Shown: one piece after another, positions 63,897 through 64,000 of the stretch | How positions within the stretch are numbered: position 1 is the stretch's first letter | Layout of the letters: each line of letters starts with the position of its first letter | Origin: an uncultured Paracoccaceae bacterium | Lineage (GTDB): Bacteria; Pseudomonadota; Alphaproteobacteria; Rhodobacterales; Rhodobacteraceae | Assembly (NCBI GenBank): GCA_947503925.1 | Contig: CANNFQ010000001.1 | Span: 992,001-1,056,000, forward strand | Length of the DNA: 64,000 nucleotides | Direction: 5' to 3' | The notes under the pieces: model-generated | The model's input: only the letters and a program-made list of their open reading frames with translations | What the model was told of the DNA's origin: nothing | The model's database searches: none | Position numbers and translations under genes: made by a program

Positions 63897-64000
63897 ATGC
63901 GCTCTACGATCACGTCCATTTTTCTTGCCGCTCTTCTGACACAGGCAGGGCCTGTCTTTGCTCAGGAAACCGAAAGCGACGATCAGGCTGAAGCCACGCA
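63897..64000 (+). CDS. N-terminal fragment of an exported protein (cut by window edge)
   Basis: From the ATG at 63897 (preceded by AAGGGAACACAC) the frame is open to the end and encodes MRSTITSIFLAALLTQAGPVFA followed by an acidic stretch QETESDDQAEATQ. It is a signal peptide with an AxA-like cleavage site and a charged linker, a beginning that resembles invasion-associated-locus-B-type periplasmic proteins of Rhodobacteraceae. The functional domain lies outside the window, so the family is a guess. Confidence 0.6.
   Translation, partial: MRSTITSIFLAALLTQAGPVFAQETESDDQAEAT

Noticed and set aside
63554..63919. 121-codon minus-strand frame upstream of the last gene
   Set aside because: It would span two terminator hairpins and the promoter of the exported protein, and has no protein-like features.
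1..64000. CRISPR arrays, tRNA or rRNA genes, prophage modules
   Set aside because: No regularly spaced repeats, no cloverleaf-like sequences with CCA-ready ends and no phage structural genes were seen.

Overview
The window looks like chromosomal DNA from an alphaproteobacterium of the family Rhodobacteraceae (Roseobacter group). Support for this: RecA carries the alphaproteobacterial-type SOS box GTTC-N7-GTTC; a C-P lyase cluster has the alphaproteobacterial layout, with phnF divergent from phnGHIJKLN and a DUF1045 gene next to phnM; a stand-alone methyltetrahydrofolate-binding protein sits beside a MetF-like reductase, as in roseobacters with a split MetH; genes are tightly packed with many 4-bp stop/start overlaps and moderately high GC. 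I see no rRNA, tRNA or CRISPR array.

Layout. 0-4.3 kb (minus): end of a MOSC-type gene, a DUF1330 gene, alaS and recA. 4.4-7.6 kb: a sulfotransferase, two LysE/RhtB exporters and an APH-family kinase. 7.7-11.7 kb: glycerol catabolism (glpK, glpD, divergent DeoR regulator, operator-like palindrome between them). 11.7-14.9 kb: a decayed patch with a dead IS110-family transposase (frameshift plus amber stop) and a dead aldo/keto reductase (two frameshifts). 14.9-28.1 kb: a nearly complete phosphonate uptake and C-P lyase locus (phnCDEE, a 64-codon gene, a hexapeptide acetyltransferase, phnF, phnGHIJKLN, DUF1045, phnM) with PHO-box-like direct repeats at its promoters. 28.1-29.6 kb: sparse DNA with one uncharacterised gene. 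29.6-54.8 kb: a large catabolic island. 55.1-64 kb: core genes (rlmE, a Ppx/GppA phosphatase, a MetF-like and a methyl-THF-binding protein, gamma-glutamyltransferase, an HerA/DUF853 ATPase) and the start of an exported protein.

The catabolic island is the most interesting part. An eight-gene operon encodes the homoprotocatechuate meta-cleavage pathway down to succinate (hpaF-E-D, gabD, an aromatic amino acid decarboxylase, hpaG-H-I) with a divergent MarR-type HpaR. Next to it lie a tripartite TctABC transporter with an aldehyde dehydrogenase and a UPF0261 protein; an IclR operon with two class-III PLP enzymes, a metallo-hydrolase and a kinase; and a divergent unit of glutamine amidotransferase versus cytochrome P450 plus a glutamine-synthetase-like ligase. 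Two enzyme pairs suggest amine-to-aldehyde chemistry: (i) a small-molecule kinase fused by a 4-bp overlap to a PLP enzyme that resembles ethanolamine-phosphate phospho-lyase, and (ii) a gamma-glutamyl-amide synthetase/hydrolase pair around a P450. A shared palindrome with core ACATGT, in TTAACATGTTAA-like context, precedes the hpa operon/hpaR, the P450/amidotransferase divergon and a (frameshifted) FAD phenol-type hydroxylase, so these units are probably one HpaR regulon. My inference is a pathway for aromatic (possibly beta-hydroxylated) phenylethylamine-type compounds feeding homoprotocatechuate; the substrate cannot be read from the sequence.

RNA-level features: rho-independent terminators near recA, hpaI, ggt and upstream of the last gene; the last region also has a candidate small RNA with an exposed CCTCCC motif.
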